Positions 9,735-17,837 of a stretch of DNA of 64,000 nucleotides are shown one piece after another. The first letter of the stretch is position 1; every line of letters begins with the position of its first letter. The notes under the pieces were generated by a model, which was not told where the DNA came from, made no database searches, and saw only the letters and a list, made by a program, of their open reading frames with translations. The translations under genes were made by a program, and so were the position numbers. This DNA comes from Prevotella sp. (GTDB lineage Bacteria > Bacteroidota > Bacteroidia > Bacteroidales > Bacteroidaceae). The DNA lies in assembly GCA_017619375.1 (NCBI GenBank), contig JAFZSL010000026.1:1-64000 (forward strand), read 5' to 3'.

Positions 9735-9765
9735 TTTGTCTAATTCAAAAAAAAGTGTAATTTTG
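9735..9765 (+). promoter_or_regulatory. Full -33/-7 promoter of the YkvA-like gene
   Basis: TTTG at 9735-9738 and TAATTTTG at 9758-9765 are separated by exactly 19 nt, the textbook Bacteroidetes housekeeping promoter. Transcription would start near 9772, which decides the downstream start codon in favour of 9793. Confidence 0.8.
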
Positions 9766-9792
9766 CCGCTCTATAACCAACATGTTCTAAAA

Positions 9793-10227
9793 ATGGAATT
9801 ACCAGACTTCATGTCATATGCTGACAAATTCTCTGCCAAGGGATTTGTTGAGAAAATATCCAGAATTGCCAAAAGGGCTGGCTCAAAGCTCGTTTATGCA
9901 TCACTGGTGTTGTTCTACACACTCCAAAGCAAGGAAGTGTCATACAAGGACAAGGCGATGATCATCGGGGCGCTGGGGTATCTCATCAGCCCGCTTGACG
10001 TCTTGCCTGATGCCATTCCCATCGTGGGCCTTTCCGACGACTTGACCGTGCTCTTGTTTGTCATCAATAAAATTTGGGTGGAAGTTCCCGACGAAGTGAA
10101 AAACAAGGCAAAGGAAAAACTCTCCGATTGGTTTGATGAAGACGAATTGGAGGAAGTGGAGAAATTCATTGAAGAAAAGCTTCTCTCGCAGGAAAAGGAA
10201 GATTCTGAAGAAATAGAAGAGAATTGA
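9793..10227 (+). CDS. YkvA/DUF1232 family membrane protein
   Basis: A 144-residue protein with the DUF1232 signature: SYKDKAMIIGALGYLISPLDVLPDAIPIVGLSDDLTVL around residues 50-90. The family is a short membrane-associated helical hairpin of unknown function, named after Bacillus YkvA. The C-terminal 40 residues are strongly acidic (DEDELEEVEKFIEEK...). The frame is open from 9679, but a good promoter at 9735-9765 would place the upstream ATGs before the transcript, so I start at 9793. It ends 16 nt before a large inverted repeat. Confidence 0.88.
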   Translation: MELPDFMSYADKFSAKGFVEKISRIAKRAGSKLVYASLVLFYTLQSKEVSYKDKAMIIGALGYLISPLDVLPDAIPIVGLSDDLTVLLFVINKIWVEVPDEVKNKAKEKLSDWFDEDELEEVEKFIEEKLLSQEKEDSEEIEEN

Positions 10228-10242
10228 AAACCGTCACAAAGA

Positions 10243-10280
10243 TGAAATCCGCGGAATGCACAAACATTCCGCGGATTTCA
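10243..10280. terminator. Bidirectional terminator, 16-bp perfect stem
   Basis: TGAAATCCGCGGAATG (10243-10258) pairs perfectly with CATTCCGCGGATTTCA (10265-10280) around a six-base loop. It lies between the convergent YkvA-like and Dcu genes, so it most likely ends both transcripts. Neither side has a long T-run. Confidence 0.75.
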
Positions 10281-10301
10281 TATATTTGCATTTCAAACGT
10301 T

Positions 10302-11855
10302 TTAATAGAACAGCAAGGAGAGCAGGTAGGCCACCAGGGTGGAGGTGATGACACAAATCAAACCAGGCATCATGAACGAGTGGTTCAATAGGTACTTGCC
10401 TATCACCGTGGTGCCGGAGCGGTCGAAGTTCACCGTGGCGATGTCGCTGGGATAGTTGGGGATGAAGAAGTAGCCATAGACGGATGGTAAGACACCAAGC
10501 AGCACGGGGCCTGGGATGCCAAGTGCGTAGGCAAGTGGCAGCATGGTCACCACAACGGCACCTTGAGAGTTGATAAGGACGGAGACAAGGAAGAATGCAA
10601 AGGCTATGGCCCAGGGATATGCCGTCACTAATCCACTCAGCATCGTCTTCATCTCTTCCATGTAGTTGTCGAAATAAGTGTTGGCCAACCAAGCGATGCC
10701 ATAGATGGCCACGACGGCCACCATGCCGCTCTGCCATACCGCTCCTGCCACGGCCTTCTTGGGACTGGCCTTGCAGAAGATGATCATCAAGGCAGCGGCA
10801 CAAATCATCACGATTTGGATGACAAGATTCATGGCTAATGGCTGGTCTTTCTTTTCTGTAGCGTTTTCTACAACAATGCCGGCTTTCACCAATTGGTCGG
10901 TTTTCATATCCAACTCGGCAGCAGGGGAGATGGGGATGGTGATCATTTCTTGCTTATGCACCTCTTCGCCTTTTTCCATCACTGTGACTACACGAGCAGT
11001 GTCAATGCTTGTGGCTGTGAATTTCACACTCTTGGCATTGTCCACTGCTACGGTTTTAGGATAGGATGGAAGAAGGTTGACCTTGAACACAGAGGCCATA
11101 CTGATGGTTACAATGATCAGAAGCGCTCCAAAGAAAATGTATACTGCACGTTTTGAATCAGCGGAAATCTTCTTGTCGAGCGTGGTGGCGTTTCCACCAT
11201 AGATGTATTCATACTGGGCAGGGTCTTTCAACTTGGCTTGGAAAGCCGGGTCCTTGTCCAAATCCTTGCCACGTCTGTACGAGGCGGCTGCAGCGGCCAT
11301 CAAACCGCAGATGCATGCAGGAATGCTCACCATAAGTACCTGGGGGATGGTGATGTCGAAACCATTGGCGTTTGATATGGCTACAAAGGATACCACTGCT
11401 GCAGCAATGGGGGAGCAGGTGATGCCTACCTGGGAAGCAATACTGGCCACTCCGCAGGGACGCTCGGGACGGATGCCTTTCTTCAAGGCGATGTCGCAAA
11501 TGATGGGCATCAAGGTGTAAACCACATGGCCAGTTCCTACCAACACGGTGAGGAAGAAGGTACAGAGAGGAGCAAGGAAGGTGATGCGGTCGGGATGCTT
11601 GCGAAGCATCTTCTCTGCAATTTGTATCAACCAGTCCATGCCACCTGATGCCTGCATGACGCCGGCGCAGGTCACGGCGGCGATGATGATGTAGATTACG
11701 TCGGTCGGCGGCGTGCCGGGTTTCAGATGGAATCCGAAAACCAACAATGCCAGTCCGATGCCGGAAATGGCTCCGAGGGCAAGGCTGCCATAGCGTGAGC
11801 CTACCCACAACGCTCCCAATACGATGAGGAGCTGGATAATCATGGTAATTGTCAT
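10302..11855 (-). CDS. Anaerobic C4-dicarboxylate transporter (Dcu type)
   Basis: A 517-residue inner-membrane carrier of the Dcu family, which exchanges or exports C4-dicarboxylates such as fumarate and succinate during fermentation. Family blocks include VLVGTGHVVYTLMPIICDIALKKGIRPERP, GVASIASQVGITCSPIAAAVVSF and FIPNYPSDIATVNFDRSGTT, with about ten hydrophobic segments. It is longer than the usual ~440 residues because of a soluble insert of about 90 residues in the middle (around 255-340), flanked by membrane helices. A minus-strand TATTTTTG box at 11907-11914 is the likely promoter. Succinate export would fit the methylmalonyl-CoA mutase genes further along the window. Direction and exact substrate are inferred. 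Confidence 0.9.
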   Translation of the reverse strand: MTITMIIQLLIVLGALWVGSRYGSLALGAISGIGLALLVFGFHLKPGTPPTDVIYIIIAAVTCAGVMQASGGMDWLIQIAEKMLRKHPDRITFLAPLCTFFLTVLVGTGHVVYTLMPIICDIALKKGIRPERPCGVASIASQVGITCSPIAAAVVSFVAISNANGFDITIPQVLMVSIPACICGLMAAAAASYRRGKDLDKDPAFQAKLKDPAQYEYIYGGNATTLDKKISADSKRAVYIFFGALLIIVTISMASVFKVNLLPSYPKTVAVDNAKSVKFTATSIDTARVVTVMEKGEEVHKQEMITIPISPAAELDMKTDQLVKAGIVVENATEKKDQPLAMNLVIQIVMICAAALMIIFCKASPKKAVAGAVWQSGMVAVVAIYGIAWLANTYFDNYMEEMKTMLSGLVTAYPWAIAFAFFLVSVLINSQGAVVVTMLPLAYALGIPGPVLLGVLPSVYGYFFIPNYPSDIATVNFDRSGTTVIGKYLLNHSFMMPGLICVITSTLVAYLLSLLFY

Positions 11856-11906
11856 AGTATTGTGTGTGTTAAATGAGAATCAAAGGTGATTTCTTTGCTT
11901 TAGGTG

Positions 11907-11914
11907 CAAAAATA
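11907..11914 (-). promoter_or_regulatory. Promoter -7 box of the Dcu gene
   Basis: The minus strand reads TATTTTTG, about 52 nt upstream of the start codon. Confidence 0.55.
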
Positions 11915-11972
11915 AGTTTTTTTTTTGTGATGAGCAATTTTTGGCTGCCTTTTTTGTCGTTTATCTGTTTTT

Positions 11973-12458
11973 TTATCTTTTTCCTTTGAAAAAGGCCAGC
12001 ATCATCTCACGGCATTCCGTTTCAAGTATGCCGGACTTGACGGTGGCTTTGGGGTGTAGGGCGCGAGGGGCGAAGAGGCGGTAGCCACGCTTCTCGTCAG
12101 GAGTGCCATAGACGATGCGGCGTATGTGAGCCCAACCAATGGCGCCCGCGCACATCACGCAAGGCTCCACCGTGACATATAACGTGCAGTCCTCGAGGTA
12201 TTTCCCCTGTAGTTCGTTGGCGGCGGACGTGATGGCCTGCATCTCCGCATGGGCCGTCACGTCGTGCAACCGTTCCGTGAGGTTGTGGGCTCGAGCGATG
12301 ATGCGCCCTTGGCACACAATGACGGCACCGATGGGTATCTCGCCTTCTTCACCTGCCTTGGCGGCTTCCGCCAAGGCCTTCCTCATGAACATCTTGTCGT
12401 TTTCCTGTTGTTCTTGCATCGTGGTGATGCGGTTGTCGCACTTGTCGTTGTCGTTCAT
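11973..12458 (-). CDS. tadA: tRNA-specific adenosine deaminase
   Basis: A 161-residue zinc enzyme that should convert adenosine to inosine at the wobble position of tRNA. It carries the cytidine-deaminase-like signature H70-A-E72 (TAHAEMQA) and PCVMC (Cys100 and Cys103), supplying three zinc ligands and the proton-shuttling glutamate. The family-typical IPIGAVIV precedes it. Its ATG overlaps the stop codon of the LRR gene by four bases (ATGA), which supports the first methionine through translational coupling; the core domain itself begins nearer MRKALAEA. Free nucleoside or guanine deaminase activity is the main alternative, but TadA is the better fit. Confidence 0.92.
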   Translation of the reverse strand: MNDNDKCDNRITTMQEQQENDKMFMRKALAEAAKAGEEGEIPIGAVIVCQGRIIARAHNLTERLHDVTAHAEMQAITSAANELQGKYLEDCTLYVTVEPCVMCAGAIGWAHIRRIVYGTPDEKRGYRLFAPRALHPKATVKSGILETECREMMLAFFKGKR

Positions 12459-14434
12459 GGTGTGATGGGTTTGATGGATTTGAACTTTTTCCAGGTCTTG
12501 GCTTTCTTGTATGCATCCACGCTTTCAGCCGGAACAAAAAGGGGTACTTTTTTGATGTCTGTGGACTTGTATTCTGGTGGGTAGCCGGCGAGGCAAACCA
12601 CCTTTGAGAGTCTTTCGCATTTGTAGAAGGGAGTGCTCCCAAGTTTGGTTAAGAATGTGGGAAGGGTGATTTCCACAATATTGATGCAGCCACGGAAGGC
12701 ATCGTCTCCTATGATGCCAAGCTTGCGTGGAAGAACCATGGATGACAGGCTGATGCAGTCGCGGAAGGCCTCCTTTTCTATGGTGGTGAGGTTGTCGGGC
12801 ATTTCCACGGTCAATAGGCTGTTGCAGCCGCGGAAGCATCCTTTGGGTATGGCAGTCACCGCTTCCGGGACGACAAGGGTGTGGAGGGCCTTGCAATTCC
12901 TGAATGCTTCCGCTCCTATTGCTTTCACTGAAAGGGGCAATGAGAGCATGTTGAGTGAGCCACAATCAAAGAAGGCCGATTCTTGGATAAAGGACAACTG
13001 TTCTGGCAAGATGACAGTGGTCAATGTCGAACACCCTTGGAAACAGCTTTTGGGTAATGTGTTGATACTGCTGGGCAAGGTCATGCTCTGTAGTGACTTG
13101 CAGTTTTGGAAGATGCTGCTGCCAATCTCGCTTAGATGAATGGGCAGGCTTATTTCCGTCAGTTTCTTGCAGTCCATGAAAGCCTTGCTGCCTATGGAAA
13201 TGATAGAGGCAGGCAGTTGGACGGATGTCAGGTTGCTGCAGTTTTCGAATGTCCCATTGGGCAGTTGTTGCAGGGGGGCATTGATAACGACGGATTCCAG
13301 GTGGTTGCAATTGGCAAAAGCGTATTCGCCGATGGTGGTCACTCGCCAGGGTAGGGATAGGGTGGTGATATTGGAGCCTGAGAAAGCATGGGCCCCGATG
13401 GTGGTGATGGTCTCGGGGAGGGTGATGTCGGAGAATGGTGTTAAGCTGAATGCATAAGGACCGATGTTTTCCAACGTGTTGGGGAAGGTGATGTTGCCAG
13501 TGACGCCTCTTGGGCAGAATTGCAGGGTGCTGCCTTGTTTGTCGTAAAGCAATCCGTCCAAGCTGGTGTGGTAGCGATTGTTTGCATCCACATCCACCAA
13601 CCTTAACGAGTTGCCTCCACCTGGTATTCCGTTTTTCACTTTTGTGTCACGAGGGATGAACAACTCTGTCAAGGGGGTGTTGTCGAAACAGTTGGCTCCC
13701 AATGATTGCAACCCGTCTGGGAGGCGGATTTCCATGATTCCGCTGCCGGCGAACGCTTCATCGCCGATGCTGACAAGTTGCCGTGGCAAACGCAACCATG
13801 ATAGTTTCCTGCAGTCTTTGAAGCATTGGTCGCCTATGGTTTCAAGAAAGGGTGACAAGGTGATGTGTTCGAGAGCCGGGCATTCCTGAAATGCTCCATT
13901 TCCTAACATACGCACTCCTTGGGGCATTTCCACCGTGTCGAGGATGCGGCAGCTGCAGAAAGCTTTTTCTTTTATCTCACGTATCTCGGCAGGCAGTCGG
14001 ATGCTGCGTAGGTGGGAGAGGTCGTAAAAAAGTTCGTTTCCCACATAGTCGCGTCCCATCGATAATCCTGATGCGAATTTTGCGCGTGAGAGGTCCAGGT
14101 CGATGAAGTTGTCGATGTTTTTCCCTTTCTCGTTCACACATGAAAAGCGGTTGCAAATTTCTCTTATCGTTTTGACATCTTGGTAATTGATGGTGCCTTC
14201 CACGGTGAGGTGCCTCACCCTGCGTTGGATGTCGCTGTTGATGTGCTCTTTTAGAGTTCCGGAACGTTCCAAGTGGATACTCAGATGGTCGCCATCCATT
14301 CGTGGAAAGTCTGGTTGTCTTTTCTCTTCAACATGGCCGGTGCGACCGGGACGGTTATCTTGGGCAAAGGATTCGGGCGATAAGAGGGCGAACAACAGGA
14401 AAAGCCCTGCGAATAATCTGAATCTTATTTTCAT
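12455..14434 (-). CDS. BspA-like leucine-rich repeat surface protein
   Basis: A secreted protein of 659 residues. The chosen start gives the signal peptide MKIRFRLFAGLFLLFALLSPESFAQ. From about residue 130 to 620 it consists of BspA-type (LRR_5) repeats of about 23 residues with the pattern L-x-x-I-x-x-x-A-F-x-x-C-x-x-L-x-x-V/I-x-L-P, for example IGDDAFRGCINIVEITLP. The tail VPAESVDAYKKAKTWKKFKSIKPI is the usual closing segment. Such proteins in oral and gut Bacteroidetes mediate adhesion or binding; the ligand here is unknown. It is first in a two-gene unit with tadA, an odd pairing. A minus-strand TACTTTTG box lies at 14456-14463. Confidence 0.92.
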   Translation of the reverse strand: MKIRFRLFAGLFLLFALLSPESFAQDNRPGRTGHVEEKRQPDFPRMDGDHLSIHLERSGTLKEHINSDIQRRVRHLTVEGTINYQDVKTIREICNRFSCVNEKGKNIDNFIDLDLSRAKFASGLSMGRDYVGNELFYDLSHLRSIRLPAEIREIKEKAFCSCRILDTVEMPQGVRMLGNGAFQECPALEHITLSPFLETIGDQCFKDCRKLSWLRLPRQLVSIGDEAFAGSGIMEIRLPDGLQSLGANCFDNTPLTELFIPRDTKVKNGIPGGGNSLRLVDVDANNRYHTSLDGLLYDKQGSTLQFCPRGVTGNITFPNTLENIGPYAFSLTPFSDITLPETITTIGAHAFSGSNITTLSLPWRVTTIGEYAFANCNHLESVVINAPLQQLPNGTFENCSNLTSVQLPASIISIGSKAFMDCKKLTEISLPIHLSEIGSSIFQNCKSLQSMTLPSSINTLPKSCFQGCSTLTTVILPEQLSFIQESAFFDCGSLNMLSLPLSVKAIGAEAFRNCKALHTLVVPEAVTAIPKGCFRGCNSLLTVEMPDNLTTIEKEAFRDCISLSSMVLPRKLGIIGDDAFRGCINIVEITLPTFLTKLGSTPFYKCERLSKVVCLAGYPPEYKSTDIKKVPLFVPAESVDAYKKAKTWKKFKSIKPITP

Positions 14435-14455
14435 ATGTTCCTTTTTTATCACTAC

Positions 14456-14463
14456 AAAAGTAG
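14456..14463 (-). promoter_or_regulatory. Promoter -7 box of the LRR gene
   Basis: The minus strand reads TACTTTTG, 21 nt upstream of the chosen start codon, which also argues against the earlier in-frame ATG at 14467. Confidence 0.55.
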
Positions 14464-14647
14464 TCATTTTTTTTTAAAAGGAAAAAAGAACTGCAAATTA
14501 AGTAGTCTTTTCCCCTGTTTTATAAGTTGTATCGCTGCGTTGTTGTCTTGTTTTCACTCATTCCCGCCTTTTCACTTTCTCTTGCCTTCAAATAGTTAAT
14601 ATTTATAAACAAAGGAGCGTTATTTCTTTTGTTGGTTATTTTTTCGT

Positions 14648-14655
14648 TAATTTTG
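14648..14655 (+). promoter_or_regulatory. Promoter -7 box of the C10 protease gene
   Basis: TAATTTTG is 26 nt before the ATG at 14682. A TTTG at 14628-14631 is a possible but closely spaced -33 element. The 14435-14681 stretch holds this promoter and the divergent LRR promoter only. Confidence 0.6.
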
Positions 14656-14681
14656 CACCCATATATGCATGTTTGTGACCA

Positions 14682-17600
14682 ATGAAGAAATTTTTTATAT
14701 TCACAATTGTTTTTTTTGTTGCTGAGTTCGCTGTTGCCAATCCTATCAAAATGCAGAAGGCAAAGGAGAAGGCATTGTCGTTCGTTCAGCAGAAACGGAA
14801 AGGCGTGCCCCAGATGAAGCTTGCTTATTGCCCAAACGCAGAGAAAGAAGATGCTTCCCTCTTCGTGTTCAACGTGGGCGACAAAAAAGGCTTTGTCATT
14901 GTGGCTGGAAATGGAGAGAATGAGGAAATCATGGGGTATGCTGACGAAGGAGAGTTTGATTATGCAACAATGCCGGAAAACTTCAAGGCTTGGGTTGACG
15001 GCGTTGCCGGTTCTGCGCGCATGCCAGGTTTCTTTGCCGTGAGAGCTACGCAACATCCTACCAATGTCATAGAGCCTTTGATTACCACTAAATGGGGACA
15101 ACGTGCTCCCTTCAATAGTTCTTGTCCCGTCTTGTCGGGAGAGCAATGCCCAACTGGATGCACTGCCACAGCATTGGCACAGGTGATGAAATTCCATAGG
15201 TATCCGGAAGAAAGTACGACAGTCATTCCCAAGTACACCTACTCTTATGGGTCCACGAAAGTCACCATGCCAGCTTTGCCTGTCACCTCGTTTGATTGGG
15301 ACAACATGCCGGATGAATTGAGTGAGGATTCTCCACAGGAATGTATAGATGAAGTTTCCAAGCTCATGCTTTATTGCGGACAGGCTACAGATATGAATTA
15401 CAGCCCGTCGGGATCCGGAGCTTTCACTTACAAGATTCCAGAGCGTCTGCCTCTCTATTTTAATTATCCCAACACGATGCATTATGTTTATCGCCAATCC
15501 TATGACGAACAAGGGTGGGATGAACTTCTTGTAAGCGAACTTCTCAAAAGCCAACCTGTCATTTATACTGCATACACCAATCTTGGGCAGGGACATACCT
15601 TCATTTGTGACGGTTACGACGGTAATGGCCTCTATCATCTCAACTGGGGCTGGTATGGAGTAGGCAATGGCTATTTCAGAATTTCTGTCCCCTTTGCCAA
15701 GGAAGAAGGTTTGAATGACAACATCAAGAACTACCATCTCAGCATCAACCAGACTGCGCTTGTTGGGCTCAAGCCTTCCGGAATAGACGACTATGTCTTC
15801 CCTGAAGAGACGTTCGTGGCTTTCACTCGTCCCAGTTTGAAATACGGGAGTCAATATTCTCGTCAAGATGTTGCCAATGGCTTTGAGGTGACGATGAAGC
15901 AATCTTTTATCAACTCAAGCGAGGAGACTAAAAGACTATCATACGGGATAGGGCTTTACAACGATGAGGGAACCCTTGTCGCGGTGGCCACATCCAACAC
16001 TGTCAGCCTCTCTTCTGGAGGAAAGAAAGAGTATGAGGCTTACAGATTCGTTTTCGGTGGAAACATCCAGTCAGGGCATTACTTCCTCAAGACCATTTAC
16101 AAGCCTTCATCTGCCGACTCATGGGTGCCTATGGGTGGTACCGACCGCAATTATGTTGACGTGGTTGTCAATGGACTTCAAGCGACCCTCACATCCATGC
16201 CCAAAGCTGGTTTCGTGGTGGGGCAAGTGTCGAAAGAGGGTGACTTCATGCTCTTTGATTTCTACAACCATGATGAGGACTTTTATGGTCCAGTCTATTT
16301 GAGGAAGCTCAACAAAGCCGACAACACCATTTCCTTGGTGTCCAATGATGTCATGTCTGTGGATGCCAATTCAAGAAGGACGTTTGAATTATACATTGAC
16401 AGTTCGAAAGATTTCGATATTGACAATGATACCTATTATCTTTCTGTTGACGAGTACGATACGCAATATTTCTATTGCAACAGAACAGATGATGACGAAT
16501 TGCTTCTTGACAAGGAAATTGAAGTGCTCAATCTTGGAGAAGATGGCACGACCATTGTTGGCAACAGGGTGATGTGCAAGTTTACGGTATCCAATCATAC
16601 CCAACAGGCAATCGAGACACCTGTGGTGTTTGCCATGATGGACAAGATGGGGCGCATGACGGCTTCTTATTCCTTGGATGTCCATCTGCAAGCTGAGGCC
16701 GACACCGTGGTTTTCCTCGATTTCCCCATTAACGATTACAACAGCCAATACCAAGTGGTGACTCACCATCAGAAAAGGATGAATTGCCTTGAAGAGGTGG
16801 CCACCGAGATGTTCGATGTTGCCGAAGGTGCTATTTATTGGACAAAAGATGGTGATGTGAAGACCATGTTGAAAGCAAGTGTTTTGCAAGTGCCTGATGA
16901 TGCTGTGGCCATTAACCTCAGGGGGGCTTATGGGTCAAATGTGACTCCCAACGCTAATCCCAACACCATCTATTTGCTGGACAAGACATCCCCACGGGGA
17001 CTGAATGGCAGGAATCCTATTTCCGACAAACCTTATAATTGCATCCCTGCTTCCAACAAGGCTGCCTACCTTTACTTTACTGATGGTTATGACTATTTCA
17101 TCCCTCTGGAGATATCATTCATGGTAAGCATCGCCTATGAACGTATGGTGGATGGAGATGGATGGAGCACAATTTGCCTTCCTTTCAGTCCGACCAAGGT
17201 GACCGTCGACGAGGAGGAGGTTGCTTGGAAAACAAGTGAGGAAGACTCGCTTGGCGTGTTGCGTCTGATGAGGGTCGAGAGCATCGATGGGGATTCCACT
17301 TGTCTGGCATACGTGGACCAAATGGAAGCATTCAAGACTTACCTCATCAACACAGACAGTTTGCAAGAAGGTTCCATCCTGCAGTTCTCTTGCGGGAAGA
17401 AAACATTATTCCCAACTTTGCTTCAAGACTACTGCACACCTGTCGATGACCAGTATTCACTCATGGGTGCCTATGGTAGCGCAAGCCTGCTGAATTGCTA
17501 CACGGTGGAGGGCAACCATTTCGCATACCACGAGCAAGAGACGGAGGTGCAGCCTTTCAGAGGTTGGCTACGTGTGAGCGGCGACATCGAGCATTCAACA

Positions 17601-17822
17601 ATAGCCATTGAGGGTGATGACTCTGGAGGTCCGGTCCTGGCGCTTGGAGATGTGAATGGTGACGGCGAAGTGGACATCACGGATGTGATGCTGGCTGTGC
17701 ACGTCGTGTTGGATTCTTTTCCAAATGAAGAACATGCCTCACGCGCTGACGTCAATTTCAACGGAACGGTCGAAATCACCGACGTGATGATCATTGTGGA
17801 TATGATTCTCACTCACCAGTGA
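14682..17822 (+). CDS. Secreted C10 (streptopain-type) cysteine protease with dockerin-like tail
   Basis: A 1046-residue secreted protease. Residues 1-19 form a signal peptide. About 20-125 is a Spi-type inhibitory propeptide (FVFNVGDKKGFVIVAGNG). The papain-like C10 domain spans about 125-365, with catalytic Cys160 in CPTGCTATALAQV, His305 in GQGHTFICDGYD and a following HLNWGW. Next come about 600 residues of beta-sandwich-like repeats. The last ~65 residues contain two calcium-loop dockerin-like repeats (GDVNGDGEVDITDVM and ADVNFNGTVEITDVM). Relatives are interpain and PrtT in Prevotella and Porphyromonas, which degrade host proteins. The protein is probably exported and surface-retained or released; no cohesin is visible in the window. 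The Dna2-like gene starts 15 nt later. Confidence 0.93.
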   Translation: MKKFFIFTIVFFVAEFAVANPIKMQKAKEKALSFVQQKRKGVPQMKLAYCPNAEKEDASLFVFNVGDKKGFVIVAGNGENEEIMGYADEGEFDYATMPENFKAWVDGVAGSARMPGFFAVRATQHPTNVIEPLITTKWGQRAPFNSSCPVLSGEQCPTGCTATALAQVMKFHRYPEESTTVIPKYTYSYGSTKVTMPALPVTSFDWDNMPDELSEDSPQECIDEVSKLMLYCGQATDMNYSPSGSGAFTYKIPERLPLYFNYPNTMHYVYRQSYDEQGWDELLVSELLKSQPVIYTAYTNLGQGHTFICDGYDGNGLYHLNWGWYGVGNGYFRISVPFAKEEGLNDNIKNYHLSINQTALVGLKPSGIDDYVFPEETFVAFTRPSLKYGSQYSRQDVANGFEVTMKQSFINSSEETKRLSYGIGLYNDEGTLVAVATSNTVSLSSGGKKEYEAYRFVFGGNIQSGHYFLKTIYKPSSADSWVPMGGTDRNYVDVVVNGLQATLTSMPKAGFVVGQVSKEGDFMLFDFYNHDEDFYGPVYLRKLNKADNTISLVSNDVMSVDANSRRTFELYIDSSKDFDIDNDTYYLSVDEYDTQYFYCNRTDDDELLLDKEIEVLNLGEDGTTIVGNRVMCKFTVSNHTQQAIETPVVFAMMDKMGRMTASYSLDVHLQAEADTVVFLDFPINDYNSQYQVVTHHQKRMNCLEEVATEMFDVAEGAIYWTKDGDVKTMLKASVLQVPDDAVAINLRGAYGSNVTPNANPNTIYLLDKTSPRGLNGRNPISDKPYNCIPASNKAAYLYFTDGYDYFIPLEISFMVSIAYERMVDGDGWSTICLPFSPTKVTVDEEEVAWKTSEEDSLGVLRLMRVESIDGDSTCLAYVDQMEAFKTYLINTDSLQEGSILQFSCGKKTLFPTLLQDYCTPVDDQYSLMGAYGSASLLNCYTVEGNHFAYHEQETEVQPFRGWLRVSGDIEHSTIAIEGDDSGGPVLALGDVNGDGEVDITDVMLAVHVVLDSFPNEEHASRADVNFNGTVEITDVMIIVDMILTHQ

Positions 17823-17837
17823 TATGGATTAGCTGCC

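Noticed and set aside
14520..15902. 460-codon open frame on the minus strand
   Set aside because: It lies opposite the signal peptide and catalytic domain of the C10 protease, whose motifs are unmistakable. The antisense product has no recognisable domain and Cys/His-rich, low-order composition.
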